Shown here in pieces: positions 7,018 to 14,278 of a stretch of DNA of 33,408 nt (position 1 is the first letter of the stretch; each line of letters opens with the position of its first letter). Source of the stretch: an uncultured Clostridia bacterium. GTDB taxonomy: Bacteria; Bacillota; Clostridia; Oscillospirales; CAG-272. The position numbers and the translations under genes were made by a program. The DNA lies in contig CANQMS010000020.1 in NCBI GenBank assembly GCA_947624995.1, positions 1 through 33,408 on the forward strand, given 5' to 3'. The notes beneath the pieces are model-generated. The model searched no databases, was not told where the DNA came from, and worked only from the letters and a program-made list of their open reading frames with translations.

Positions 7018-8460
7018 ATGAACACCATGAACACCCGTTACGGAAAAGACAAAATATCCGAGCTTCTCAAGGATGCGAAAAAGCTCTTTTTCGTAGGCAT
7101 CGGCGGCATAAATATGAGCTCGCTCGCCGCAATATCCGCCTCTCGCGGGTACGAGGTCATGGGCTCGGACAAGTCTTCCTCACCCGTCACGGACGACCTC
7201 GCCTCGCACGGGATAAAAATATACCACACCCACGCCGCGGAAAACGTTGAGAGCGCCGACGCGCTCATATATACCGTTTCCGTGCCGACGGACAATCCCG
7301 AATACGTCCGCGCGGGCGAGCTCGGGATCCCGCGTATCTCGCGCGCCGACTTTCTCGGCTGGCTCATGAGCCGCGACCGAGTCCGCATGGGCGTTTCCGG
7401 CATGCACGGCAAGAGCACCGCGACGGGGATGTGCGCCTCGATACTGCTCGCCGCGGACAGCAACCCGACGATCTCGTCCGGCGCCGTTATACGCGAGCTC
7501 GGCTGCACATACCGCGCCGGAGGCGACGACTTTTTCCTCTTTGAAGCGTGCGAATACAAGGATTCGTTCCTCTCCTTTTACCCCACGCACGCGGCGATAC
7601 TCAACATCGACATGGACCACCCGGACTACTTCCGCGACCTCGAACAGGTGAAAAGCTCGTTTTCACGCTACCTTTCGCTTATCGGGGATGTCGCCGTCGT
7701 CAACTGGAGCGACAAAAACGTCCGCGAGGTCGCCGCGGGGCACGAGGAAAAGCTCGTCCGCTTCGGCACGTCGCTCGATGAAGACGCGCGTTCGCGCGGC
7801 GAATATGACGTATTTGCCGACGGGATAAAGCTCACCCCGCACGGCTCCGATTTTTCGCTTCATCTCAAAAACGGCGGGACGCTTAACATATCGCTTGCCG
7901 AAGCCGGCATTCACAACGTCCGCGACGCTGCGGCTGCGGCGGCGCTCACGCTCTCCGCGGGGATCAGACCGGAGCACGTCGAGGCGGGGCTCTCCTCATT
8001 CAGAGGCGCCGTCCGCCGCATGGAGCTGATCGGGAAAACGCGGTCCGGCGCCGACGTATATCTTGATTACGCTCACCATCCGACGGAGATAACGGCGACT
8101 CTCACGACCGCGCGGATGCTCGGCGGCAGGCTCGAGGTCATCTTCCAGCCGCACACATACACGCGGACAAAATCGCTGTTTGACGAGTTCGCGCGCGCGC
8201 TTTCGATACCGGACGAGGTCGTCATCGCGGACATCTTCGCCGCACGCGAGGAGGACATATACGGCGTAAGCTCGCGTATGCTCGCCGACGCCGTGAACGC
8301 CTCGGGCGGCGCGGCTGTCTACTCCGGAGATATCCCGGGAGAGGATGAATTCGAGCGCGTCGGCAGATTCGCCGCCGACAGGGTCGGCAAAGGCGACACG
8401 CTCATCATCATGGGCGCCGGAAGCATCGACCGCGCGGCGAAATATACGTCGGTGCGGTGA
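7018..8460 (+). CDS. murC: UDP-N-acetylmuramate--L-alanine ligase
   Basis: A 480-residue Mur ligase that joins L-alanine to UDP-MurNAc using ATP in the first peptide step of peptidoglycan synthesis, in the cytoplasm. The N-terminal Rossmann domain carries FFVGIGGINMSSLA (residues 23-36), the central domain has the P-loop GMHGKST near 128-134 and the conserved NIDMDHPDYF, and the C-terminal domain has DYAHHPTE and MGAGSIDR. The P-loop departs slightly from the usual G-T-H-G-K-T. AAGGAG precedes the ATG by 13 bases; a second in-frame ATG at 7027 is an alternative. It stands alone, not in a division cluster. Confidence 0.95.
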   Translation: MNTMNTRYGKDKISELLKDAKKLFFVGIGGINMSSLAAISASRGYEVMGSDKSSSPVTDDLASHGIKIYHTHAAENVESADALIYTVSVPTDNPEYVRAGELGIPRISRADFLGWLMSRDRVRMGVSGMHGKSTATGMCASILLAADSNPTISSGAVIRELGCTYRAGGDDFFLFEACEYKDSFLSFYPTHAAILNIDMDHPDYFRDLEQVKSSFSRYLSLIGDVAVVNWSDKNVREVAAGHEEKLVRFGTSLDEDARSRGEYDVFADGIKLTPHGSDFSLHLKNGGTLNISLAEAGIHNVRDAAAAAALTLSAGIRPEHVEAGLSSFRGAVRRMELIGKTRSGADVYLDYAHHPTEITATLTTARMLGGRLEVIFQPHTYTRTKSLFDEFARALSIPDEVVIADIFAAREEDIYGVSSRMLADAVNASGGAAVYSGDIPGEDEFERVGRFAADRVGKGDTLIIMGAGSIDRAAKYTSVR

Positions 8461-8510
8461 CTCTGCGGCAAGAAACGCGCAAAACTGCAAAAATCGGTGC
8501 GAAATTTATG

Positions 8511-8539
8511 TTGACAACGGGTGCCCCGTCTGTTATAAT
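8511..8539 (+). promoter_or_regulatory. Consensus promoter of tRNA-Thr
   Basis: TTGACA (8511-8516) and TATAAT (8534-8539) are separated by 17 bases: a perfect sigma-A consensus promoter 15 bases before the tRNA. Confidence 0.9.
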
Positions 8540-8554
8540 ATATACTGTTCCGAT

Positions 8555-8627
8555 GCTGCTATGGCTCAGTCGGTAGAGCACATCCTTGGTAAGGATGAGG
8601 TCATCAGTTCGATTCTGATTAGCAGCT
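8555..8627 (+). tRNA. tRNA-Thr (anticodon GGT)
   Basis: GCTGCTA at 8555-8561 pairs with TAGCAGC at 8620-8626. The D-arm contains GGCTCAGTCGGTAGAGC, the anticodon arm CATCC-TTGGTAA-GGATG gives anticodon GGT, and the T-arm contains AGTTCGATTCT. The discriminator is T and CCA is not encoded. A defence-gene insertion lies immediately on its 3' side. Confidence 0.95.
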
Positions 8628-8630
8628 GCA

Positions 8631-8673
8631 ACAAATCCCCTGAAACGTCAAGTTCCGGGGGATTTTGTTTTTG
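8631..8673 (+). terminator. Terminator of tRNA-Thr
   Basis: CAAATCCCC pairs with GGGGATTTTG around a 16-base loop that itself can pair partly (GAA/TTC), followed by TTTTGTTTTT. It begins four bases after the tRNA. Confidence 0.85.
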
Positions 8674-8742
8674 ATGTGGATCCGGATGATCAGCGATCAC
8701 GCACCCGCATCACACCGGCGCGGCAGTTTTCTCCCGAAACGA

Positions 8743-8778
8743 TTGATTTTCGCCTGATTCTGTGTTACACTGTTACAC
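8743..8778 (+). promoter_or_regulatory. Promoter with tandem-repeat operator
   Basis: TTGATT (8743-8748) and TACACT (8766-8771) are 17 bases apart. The -10 lies inside two perfect tandem copies of TGTTACAC (8763-8770 and 8771-8778). Direct repeats over a -10 just ahead of a probable ribbon-helix-helix gene suggest an autoregulatory site; this is inference. Confidence 0.55.
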
Positions 8779-8818
8779 GGAAATACAGCCGCTCGGAGCG
8801 CGAGCGAAAGGCAGCACT

Positions 8819-8980
8819 ATGACAGAAAGTAATACGGTAAATCCGACCGTTACGATAACGAAGGAAGAGCACAAGGCGCTGAAACAGGCAGCGCTCGACA
8901 AGGATATAAAGGTATCGGCACTTCTCCGGGAATGGCTGCGGGAATATCCGGCAAAGGAGACGGCGCGGGATGGCAAATAA
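8819..8980 (+). CDS. Small ribbon-helix-helix-like protein
   Basis: 53 residues. A short strand TVTITKEEHKALKQAALDKD is followed by IKVSALLREWLREYP, the strand-helix-turn-helix pattern of Arc/MetJ-type or CopG-type DNA-binding proteins that dimerise and bind tandem operators. AAAGG lies 6 bases before the ATG. Its 3' end overlaps the methyltransferase start by 11 bases, so it is coupled to it and probably controls the cassette, like the controller proteins of restriction-modification systems. An upstream in-frame ATG at 8762 lies on the promoter and is unlikely to be used. Confidence 0.7.
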   Translation: MTESNTVNPTVTITKEEHKALKQAALDKDIKVSALLREWLREYPAKETARDGK

Positions 8981-10088
8981 AAATTCAAATCTCGGCGCGG
9001 CGAAAAGCGCGAAAAAGGACGAATTTTACACACAGCTCACGGACATTGAAAAGGAGCTGCGCCATTATAAACAGCATTTCAGGGATAAAACGGTGCTTTG
9101 CAACTGCGACGATCCGTTCGAGAGCAATTTCTTCAAATATTTCGTTCTCAATTTCAACCGCTTGGGACTAAAAAAGCTGATCGCGACGTGCTATACAGGC
9201 TCGCCGATTGCGAACAGGCAGCTCTCGATATTCGACGTTCTCGGCGTATCGGAAAAGACTGAGGACAAGCCGTACAAAGCGGTCGTAACGACGGTGTACG
9301 ACAAGACCGGCGACGGCGGAGTCGATATGTTTGACGTGGCGGAGCTGTTCAGAACGGGCGAAAACACTCTGACGGAGCTTTTGGGCGATGGCGATTTCCG
9401 CTCGCCGGAATGTCTCGCTCTAATGGATGAAGCCGACATCGTAGTCACTAATCCGCCGTTTTCGCTGTTCCGTGAATACGTGGCGACGCTTATGGAGCAT
9501 GAAAAGAAGTTTATTATAATCGGAAATCAAAATGCGATTCACTATAAAGAAATTTTTCCTTTGCTGAGAGGCAATAAATTATGGTTAGGGTATGGCTTTT
9601 CAGGTAATGTTGGCTTTTTTGAAAGTCCGTATGAAGATAGGGCGGTATCTTCTCAGCATAAAGAAGGGATGATACGGGTTTCGGGAGTAATGTGGTTCAC
9701 AAATCTTGATATAAAAAAACGTCACGAAGAAATGATTCTCGTTCGGCGCTATACGCCAGAAGAATATCCCGAGTATGTAAATTATAATGCAATCGAAGTC
9801 GCCAAAACATCTGATATTCCTTATGATTATTCAGGCGAAATGGGCGTACCAATTACCTTTATGGATAAATATAACCCAGATCAATTTGAAATTATAGGGA
9901 TAAGTTCATCTATTGCAAATCCAATGAAACAATATGCCAAGTTGGGAACATATCAGGCCGGTGGACCTAATTTTTATACAACAAGGTTAAATGAAAGCGA
10001 TATAACGAGAGGATATTTATATCACAGAGAATACGATCGCATAGTTATCCGCAACAAACATCCAGAAGCGCCGAAGGAGGAAAAATAA
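8970..10088 (+). CDS. EcoRI-type adenine-specific DNA methyltransferase
   Basis: 372 residues, matching the EcoRI methylase family, which methylates adenine in DNA using SAM. It has the family opening [20 protein letters not shown], a motif around [14 protein letters not shown] (residues 45-58), and the catalytic NPPF at 161-164 preceded by EADIVVT. The C-terminal half carries WFTNL and [15 protein letters not shown], seen in this family. Base composition changes abruptly near 9490: the first 170 codons are GC-rich like the host, the rest AT-rich until about 10075, after which the next gene is GC-rich again. This points to recombination within the gene. The next gene starts one base after the stop. 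Confidence 0.92.
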   Translation: MANKNSNLGAAKSAKKDEFYTQLTDIEKELRHYKQHFRDKTVLCNCDDPFESNFFKYFVLNFNRLGLKKLIATCYTGSPIANRQLSIFDVLGVSEKTEDKPYKAVVTTVYDKTGDGGVDMFDVAELFRTGENTLTELLGDGDFRSPECLALMDEADIVVTNPPFSLFREYVATLMEHEKKFIIIGNQNAIHYKEIFPLLRGNKLWLGYGFSGNVGFFESPYEDRAVSSQHKEGMIRVSGVMWFTNLDIKKRHEEMILVRRYTPEEYPEYVNYNAIEVAKTSDIPYDYSGEMGVPITFMDKYNPDQFEIIGISSSIANPMKQYAKLGTYQAGGPNFYTTRLNESDITRGYLYHREYDRIVIRNKHPEAPKEEK

Positions 10089-10089
10089 A

Positions 10090-11196
10090 ATGAAAATTGA
10101 ACAGTTGAAAGTCACAGTCGGTGAAGTCTGCGAGGGTTACTTCAATGACGCCGAAGAGGGCGTTGTCGGCTATAACGGACTGCTCGATATCCGCCCGAGA
10201 TATCAGCGCGAATTCGTCTACAAGGACGCGCAAAGAGACGAGGTCATCCGCACGGTGCTGAAAGGTCTGCCGCTCAACGTCATTTATTGGTGCCGCGTGA
10301 AAAAGGACGACGGCACAGACGGATACGAAGTGCTTGACGGTCAGCAGCGCACGGTTTCCCTCTGCGAATACGTTGACGGCTCGTTTTCCGTCGACGACAA
10401 GTATTTCTACAATCTGCCGTCCGACATAAAAAAGCAGATACTCGATTATCCGCTGTTCGTCTATGTCTGCGACGGCACGGACAGCGAAAAGCTCGACTGG
10501 TTCCGCATAATCAATATCGCCGGAGAACAGCTTACGGATCAGGAGCTTCGGAACGCTGTTTATGCCGGAAGTTGGACGTCAGACGCAAAGCGGTATTTTT
10601 CCAAGACGGGCTGCGCCGCCGGTATCCTCGCGGGCGACTATCTGAAAGGCGCGTCGATAAGGCAGGAATATCTCGAAACGGCTATTCTTTGGGCGGCGAG
10701 CGCCGAGGGCAAGACTATCGAGGCGTACATGGCGGAACATCAGAACGACCCGAGCGCCGTGCAGCTCTGGAATTATTTCCGCTCCGTCATTGACTGGGTA
10801 GAGGCGATCTTCCCGAAGAAACGCCGCGAAATGAAGGGCTTGCCGTGGGGTCTGTTCTACAATCAGCACGGCAAGCGCACAGACCTTGATCCGAAAAAGC
10901 TGGAAGCCGAAATTCAGCGGCTTATGGGCGACGAGGACGTGACAAAGAAATCGGGTATTTACGAATATCTTCTGACAGGCGAGGAAAAGAAACTGTCGAT
11001 CCGCGCCTTTGACCGCCGCGACGCTCTCGCTGCATACGAAGAACAGGGACACAAGTGCGCGATCTGCGGCAAAACGTTCGAATTTGAAGAGATGCACGCC
11101 GACCACATCACTCCGTGGAGCCGCGGCGGCAAAACGACGCCGGATAACTGTCAGATGCTGTGCCGCGACTGCAATTTGAAAAAGGGCGCACAGTAA
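10090..11196 (+). CDS. DUF262 domain protein with C-terminal HNH nuclease
   Basis: 368 residues. The N-terminal DUF262 (ParB-like nucleotidase) domain has [11 protein letters not shown] and the hallmark DGQQR at 83-87; this domain drives GmrSD-type modification-dependent restriction enzymes and several phage-defence proteins. Residues 309-368 are a complete HNH nuclease: CAIC at 323-326, HADH at 336-339, a central asparagine in TPDN, and CRDC at 358-361 for zinc. GGAGG lies 7-8 bases before the start, inside the end of the methyltransferase gene. The pair looks like a restriction-modification or modification-sensing unit. A strong terminator follows. Confidence 0.92.
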   Translation: MKIEQLKVTVGEVCEGYFNDAEEGVVGYNGLLDIRPRYQREFVYKDAQRDEVIRTVLKGLPLNVIYWCRVKKDDGTDGYEVLDGQQRTVSLCEYVDGSFSVDDKYFYNLPSDIKKQILDYPLFVYVCDGTDSEKLDWFRIINIAGEQLTDQELRNAVYAGSWTSDAKRYFSKTGCAAGILAGDYLKGASIRQEYLETAILWAASAEGKTIEAYMAEHQNDPSAVQLWNYFRSVIDWVEAIFPKKRREMKGLPWGLFYNQHGKRTDLDPKKLEAEIQRLMGDEDVTKKSGIYEYLLTGEEKKLSIRAFDRRDALAAYEEQGHKCAICGKTFEFEEMHADHITPWSRGGKTTPDNCQMLCRDCNLKKGAQ

Positions 11197-11265
11197 AGAA
11201 GAACAGTAAAATATCCGGCGGATCACTACGTTTCACAAAGTCCAAAATCTACATCCGGCAAAGTT

Positions 11266-11310
11266 TTACCCCCGCCGAAGCGTCAATCGCTTCGGCGGGG
11301 GTAAGTTTTT
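11266..11310 (+). terminator. Strong terminator after the DUF262-HNH gene
   Basis: A perfect 17-base-pair stem (11266-11282 with 11288-11304) and loop TCAAT are followed by GTTTTT. It closes the second defence cassette and, read backwards, also lies just past the end of the convergent gene at 11325. Confidence 0.92.
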
Positions 11311-11324
11311 GTATTATGCCGAAA

Positions 11325-12002
11325 TTATACGGCGCGTGCATAATCTGACGCATCCGCGCAGGCGTCGTCAAGGCGCGCGAGCAGCGAGCTTCCGCTGTAT
11401 ATGGTGTATCCGTCGAGCTCGTCGCCGTCAAATACCTGCACAGTGGTATTTCCTTTAACGCGGCGAAGCTCGATCGGTATAGGATTGACGCACAGGACCG
11501 ATATTGCGTCTGCACGGGTGTGCAAAGCGCCGTTTTCTTCTCCGCCGGTCACCTCGACCTCTTCCGCGCTCCCGTTTGCCGCCTTGTAAAAATGAGGTAT
11601 TTTAAGCGACGGATCGGTCTTTGCCATACCGCTTATAAACGGGTTCATGTTTACGAGCGTCATTCCCGCGTTTGACGCGGTGGTGTAGTGCTTTATGTCC
11701 GAAAAAGTGTATGTGTCCTTGTAGCGCAGGCAGGTGAAGAACTTGACAGCGTATTTTTCGGTCGGGGTCGTTATCAGAAGATCATCCCCTTCAGCGGGGC
11801 GGAATATCGAACGGTAACAGGACGACAGCCTCTCCATCTTATATTTCCGCCGGCGGCACATTTTCTTCAGCGAGTGCATCAGCCCAAGGCGCTTGAAAAA
11901 CGCTCTGATGTATTTGTACGATTTTACGACAAGCAAAACTACGGTCACAGCGGCGATTATTACTGCTGCAAGCGTGAGCCAGCTTTCTACTGTTCTTAAC
12001 AT
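11325..12002 (-). CDS. Membrane-anchored protein of unknown function
   Basis: 225 residues from the ATG at 12002, which has AAAGGAG 6-8 bases upstream; a longer start at 12032 lacks an RBS. Residues 9-28 (LTLAAVIIAAVTVVLLVVKS) form a single transmembrane helix followed by a very basic stretch (KKMCRRRKYK near residues 46-55), so the C-terminal 180 residues should be cytoplasmic. That part is a compact alpha/beta domain (LLITTPTEKYAVKFF, then YTFSDIKHY) that I cannot place. It is the only gene of its transcript, with a promoter almost 300 bases upstream. No export or cell-wall motif is seen. Confidence 0.75.
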   Translation of the reverse strand: MLRTVESWLTLAAVIIAAVTVVLLVVKSYKYIRAFFKRLGLMHSLKKMCRRRKYKMERLSSCYRSIFRPAEGDDLLITTPTEKYAVKFFTCLRYKDTYTFSDIKHYTTASNAGMTLVNMNPFISGMAKTDPSLKIPHFYKAANGSAEEVEVTGGEENGALHTRADAISVLCVNPIPIELRRVKGNTTVQVFDGDELDGYTIYSGSSLLARLDDACADASDYARAV

Positions 12003-12285
12003 GGGATTCTCCTTTCCCGATACGGCGGACATGCCGTCCGCCCGTAGAATTTTTATACCGCACAGCGGTCCGGGACCGCGCGGCGCTTATGTTTGACCGA
12101 CACGGTCTTAAAACGGAAACCGTATCGGATCCCCGCAAAGGCGAGAGCAAAATGGCTGACAAAATCGAATGCGCGCAAAGGCGACAGCAGTCGCGCACGG
12201 TTTAATCACGGAAATTGGCAATTAGTTCATATGACGCTCCTTTCTGTCGCGCCGAATTCAATTTCTTTGGTTTGTCTTGTACGTT
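12003..12285 (-). promoter_or_regulatory. Long structured 5' leader
   Basis: About 283 bases lie between the predicted transcription start and the ATG at 12002. On the minus strand the leader holds AAAGGAG followed by ATG AAC TAA (a two-codon ORF near 12225-12235), two direct repeats of TGCTGTCGCCTTTGCG and TGCTCTCGCCTTTGCG 40 bases apart (12189-12174 and 12149-12134), a stem GCGGTCCCGGACCGC, and a GCGGAC/GTCCGC hairpin (12024-12044) directly before the RBS. No known riboswitch class is recognised. Confidence 0.5.
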
Positions 12286-12291
12286 GATATA

Positions 12292-12320
12292 AGAATATTA
12301 CAAAATCATATGATTGTCAA
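12292..12320 (-). promoter_or_regulatory. Promoter of the membrane-protein gene
   Basis: On the minus strand TTGACA (12320-12315) and TATTCT (12297-12292) are separated by exactly 17 bases, in an AT-rich island within GC-rich surroundings. Start near 12285. Confidence 0.8.
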
Positions 12321-12436
12321 TAGGGATTTTGTGAATTTTTTTGCATTTTGGAAATAAAAAATGCGGGACCCGACCGTGGAATGCACCGCAAAATTTACAT
12401 CTGTCAGGATTTTGTCCTTGCCGGAAGACATGTCAA

Positions 12437-12480
12437 AGCCCCGAGGAAGAAGCATTTGTGCGTCCTCCCCGGGGCTTTTT
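12437..12480 (-). terminator. Bidirectional hairpin after the PH-domain gene
   Basis: AGCCCCGAGGA (12437-12447) pairs with TCCTCCCCGGGGCT (12463-12476) with a three-base bulge. The plus strand ends in TTTTT; on the minus strand it lies 30 bases past the PH-domain gene. The rest of 12321-12436 shows nothing I can support. Confidence 0.6.
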
Positions 12481-12510
12481 CACTGCATATTCTTTGCGCG
12501 CTTTTTCTTT

Positions 12511-12882
12511 TTAAAGCACGTATGATGAGATCGCCTGACCTATCTCGATTATGTCGGAGGTGCCGGTAAAATCAAACGTCACCCTGCCGACGCCGGGAAA
12601 ATAAAGCTGGAGCTCGCTGTCATAGCCGAGCGTGCCCGCCGTCTCGACGGAGAACACGACGATCTTTCTGTACGGCAGGGACGTGAAGTCCGTTTTCGTA
12701 CCGGTGACGCCCTGCCTGTTGACGGCGATTATGCGCTTGTCCGTAAAAATGACGCAGTCCCGGACCGCCGTATAGCTGCCGATCACTTCCTCGTCATCGA
12801 CAAGCAGGTCCTCAACCTCGCGAAGGCGCACGTTGTTGTCGCGGCGCAGTTTTATGACTTTTCCGTTTTCAAAATCTATCAT
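12511..12882 (-). CDS. Bacterial PH-domain protein
   Basis: 123 residues with the pattern of bacterial pleckstrin-homology-like proteins: EEVIGSYTAVRDCVIFTDKR, then IAVNRQGVTGTKTDFTSLPY, then strands ending in FDFTGTSDIIEIGQAISSYV. The fold is seven strands capped by a C-terminal helix; these proteins form rings and their role is poorly known. The RBS AAGGGG lies about 9 bases from the ATG. It has its own strong promoter and terminator, so it is monocistronic. There is no signal peptide or membrane segment. Confidence 0.85.
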   Translation of the reverse strand: MIDFENGKVIKLRRDNNVRLREVEDLLVDDEEVIGSYTAVRDCVIFTDKRIIAVNRQGVTGTKTDFTSLPYRKIVVFSVETAGTLGYDSELQLYFPGVGRVTFDFTGTSDIIEIGQAISSYVL

Positions 12883-12917
12883 TTTCTTTTCCCCTTGCCT
12901 CCCGTGCCTTTTTATTG

Positions 12918-12946
12918 ATTGTACCAGTTTTCGCGCCGGTTGTCAA
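12918..12946 (-). promoter_or_regulatory. Promoter with inverted repeat over the -35
   Basis: On the minus strand TTGACA (12946-12941) and TACAAT (12923-12918) are 17 bases apart. The -35 sits within a perfect inverted repeat GCCGGTT-GTCAAT-AACCGGC (12935-12954), the position expected for a repressor site. Confidence 0.8.
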
Positions 12947-12983
12947 TAACCGGCGGTCGGGGACGGGAATGAAGGAAAATTTT

Positions 12984-13015
12984 CGGGGGGTGACTTTTGC
13001 AAAAGTCACCCCCCG
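12984..13015. repeat. Perfect 32-base palindrome
   Basis: CGGGGGGTGACTTTTG at 12984-12999 is the exact reverse complement of 13000-13015. On the minus strand it lies 22 bases past the end of the signal-peptide gene (13038) and is followed by AAAATTTTCC, so it may terminate that transcript. Its flank (CCCGAGCCCCTCTTCAAAAA then CTTTT) resembles that of the palindrome at 19712-19747, suggesting a dispersed element. Confidence 0.8.
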
Positions 13016-13037
13016 AGCCCCTCTTCAAAAACTTTTA

Positions 13038-13448
13038 TTATGTGTGGTTTCCGTGAGGGATGAGCGCGATTATCAGCACTATCACGGCGACGGCGATCAG
13101 CATGGCAATGATGATCCCGACGGTCGCGGTATTATCCGTATCCGTGACGCCGAGAACCTGCGCGTCCTCGGTCGTGTCCACGTATTCGTTGGCGCCGCCG
13201 CTGTCGGCGCCGTTGCTGTCGGCGGCACTGCTGTCGGAGGCGCTGCCGCCGCCGTTAGCGGACGGCGAATTGTAGTTGTCGCCGAGCCTGCCTTCATAGG
13301 CGCCGCCGCCCGGCGTCCCTTCAAACGGCTGAGCGTAGAATTCCGCGGCGAGGAGCGTCGGCAAAAAAGCGGATATAATAAGCGCGGTCAGCACAGCCGA
13401 CGCCATGCGGGCAGCGCGAATAAGACGAACAAAAAAATCTGCCTTCAT
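13038..13448 (-). CDS. Secreted or membrane-anchored low-complexity protein
   Basis: 136 residues. An N-terminal signal-like segment (MASAVLTALIISAFLPTLLA, residues 15-34) is followed by a low-complexity spacer rich in Gly, Ser, Ala, Asp and Asn (residues 45-88) and a C-terminal helix (VGIIIAMLIAVAVIVLIIAL) ending in PHGNHT. The protein therefore spans the membrane near its C-terminus with an external flexible stalk. No sorting motif is visible, so sortase anchoring is not supported. The RBS is weak. Its start lies head-to-head with the RNHCP gene promoter. Function unknown. Confidence 0.7.
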   Translation of the reverse strand: MKADFFVRLIRAARMASAVLTALIISAFLPTLLAAEFYAQPFEGTPGGGAYEGRLGDNYNSPSANGGGSASDSSAADSNGADSGGANEYVDTTEDAQVLGVTDTDNTATVGIIIAMLIAVAVIVLIIALIPHGNHT

Positions 13449-13463
13449 TTCAGAGGTATTGTA

Positions 13464-13492
13464 TTGTCCTTTCCGAAAAAATATAGTATACT
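13464..13492 (+). promoter_or_regulatory. Promoter of the RNHCP gene
   Basis: TTGTCC (13464-13469) and TATACT (13487-13492) are 17 bases apart. The -10 lies within the palindrome AGTATACT. The leader (about 13499-13631) carries a perfect hairpin CGCGCCGC-GAGTCT-GCGGCGCG (13591-13612) ending right where the RBS GAAGGGA begins. Confidence 0.65.
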
Positions 13493-13631
13493 GTCTTTGT
13501 AAGCAGCTATGGATATAACGGGGCGGGCTAAATGCCGCCCGGTAATATACATATACGTATTTATTTTGCTTTTTCTCTTCGGAAAAGATACGCGCCGCGA
13601 GTCTGCGGCGCGAAGGGAACTATTTGCATTT

Positions 13632-13958
13632 ATGGATGAAAAAAGATTCCGCAAAAATGACGGCGGCTTTGTATGCGCGAACTGCGGCGCGCACGTCGAG
13701 CCGCTCGGGTATTCGTCGCGCAACCACTGCCCGCGCTGTCTCTGCTCGCTTCACGTTGACGTGAATCCCGGCGACCGCGCCGCCGGCTGCGGCGGCATAA
13801 TGCGCCCGGTCAAGGTCGAACCGGACGCGCGGCGGGGATACATCATCACGCACCGCTGCGAGCGGTGCGGACATGAGAGCCGCTGCCGCGCGGCGCATGA
13901 GGCGCCCGTCCAGCCGGACGACATCGACCTTTTGATCGCGCTGACGCGCGCGGAGTGA
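13632..13958 (+). CDS. RNHCP domain zinc protein
   Basis: 108 residues from ATG 13632, chosen because the protein family begins RFRKNDGGFVCANCG and because GAAGGGA lies 13 bases upstream; the longer frame from 13509 adds a non-family N-terminus. The family name motif appears as RNHCPRCLCSLH (about residues 30-41). Three cysteine pairs (CANC, CPRC, CERC) suggest two zinc ribbons. Proteins of this family are often single small genes of unknown, possibly nucleic-acid-related function. It converges with the small gene at 13969, 10 bases away, with no terminator between. Confidence 0.9.
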   Translation: MDEKRFRKNDGGFVCANCGAHVEPLGYSSRNHCPRCLCSLHVDVNPGDRAAGCGGIMRPVKVEPDARRGYIITHRCERCGHESRCRAAHEAPVQPDDIDLLIALTRAE

Positions 13959-13968
13959 CCGCTCCCTA

Positions 13969-14169
13969 TCATTTTCCTTCGTCGATATTCAGATCCCGGA
14001 GCGCCTCGGGCGGTATCTTCCCGTGGACGCGCTCGTAGTATGCTATATTCTGCCGCAGAAGGTAGATGAAGTGATTGTTCGGCGTCCTGTGCTCCGCATT
14101 TGAGATATAGTATAGCTTACGCAAAAGCTCCTCTCCGAGCTTTACCGTGAATTCTCTGTCGTTTTTCAT
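13969..14169 (-). CDS. Small Arc-like DNA-binding protein
   Basis: 66 residues from the ATG at 14169, preceded by GGGGAG. The start REFTVKLGEELLRKLYYISN followed by HRTPNNHFIYLLRQNIAYYE fits a strand plus two helices, as in Arc-type ribbon-helix-helix proteins; this is a fold guess. The much longer frame reaching 14499 runs antisense through the pyrophosphatase gene and is not credible. It is divergent from ppa. Confidence 0.7.
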   Translation of the reverse strand: MKNDREFTVKLGEELLRKLYYISNAEHRTPNNHFIYLLRQNIAYYERVHGKIPPEALRDLNIDEGK

Positions 14170-14278
14170 ATTTTCTCCCCGTTCTCCCCGTTTTCGGATG
14201 TTATATATAATTTTACCGCAAATCGCGCCGCGTGTAAACCCGGGCGAGCGGATTTTCACATAAGGAAGGAAGAAAGCA

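Noticed and set aside
12003-12285. Known riboswitch class in the long leader
   Set aside because: I do not see the conserved cores of the common classes (T-box, SAM, TPP, glycine, cobalamin, FMN); only hairpins and repeats.
13038-13448. Sortase-anchored surface protein
   Set aside because: There is a signal-like segment and a C-terminal helix, but no LPxTG-type motif before it and the tail is not the usual positive one.
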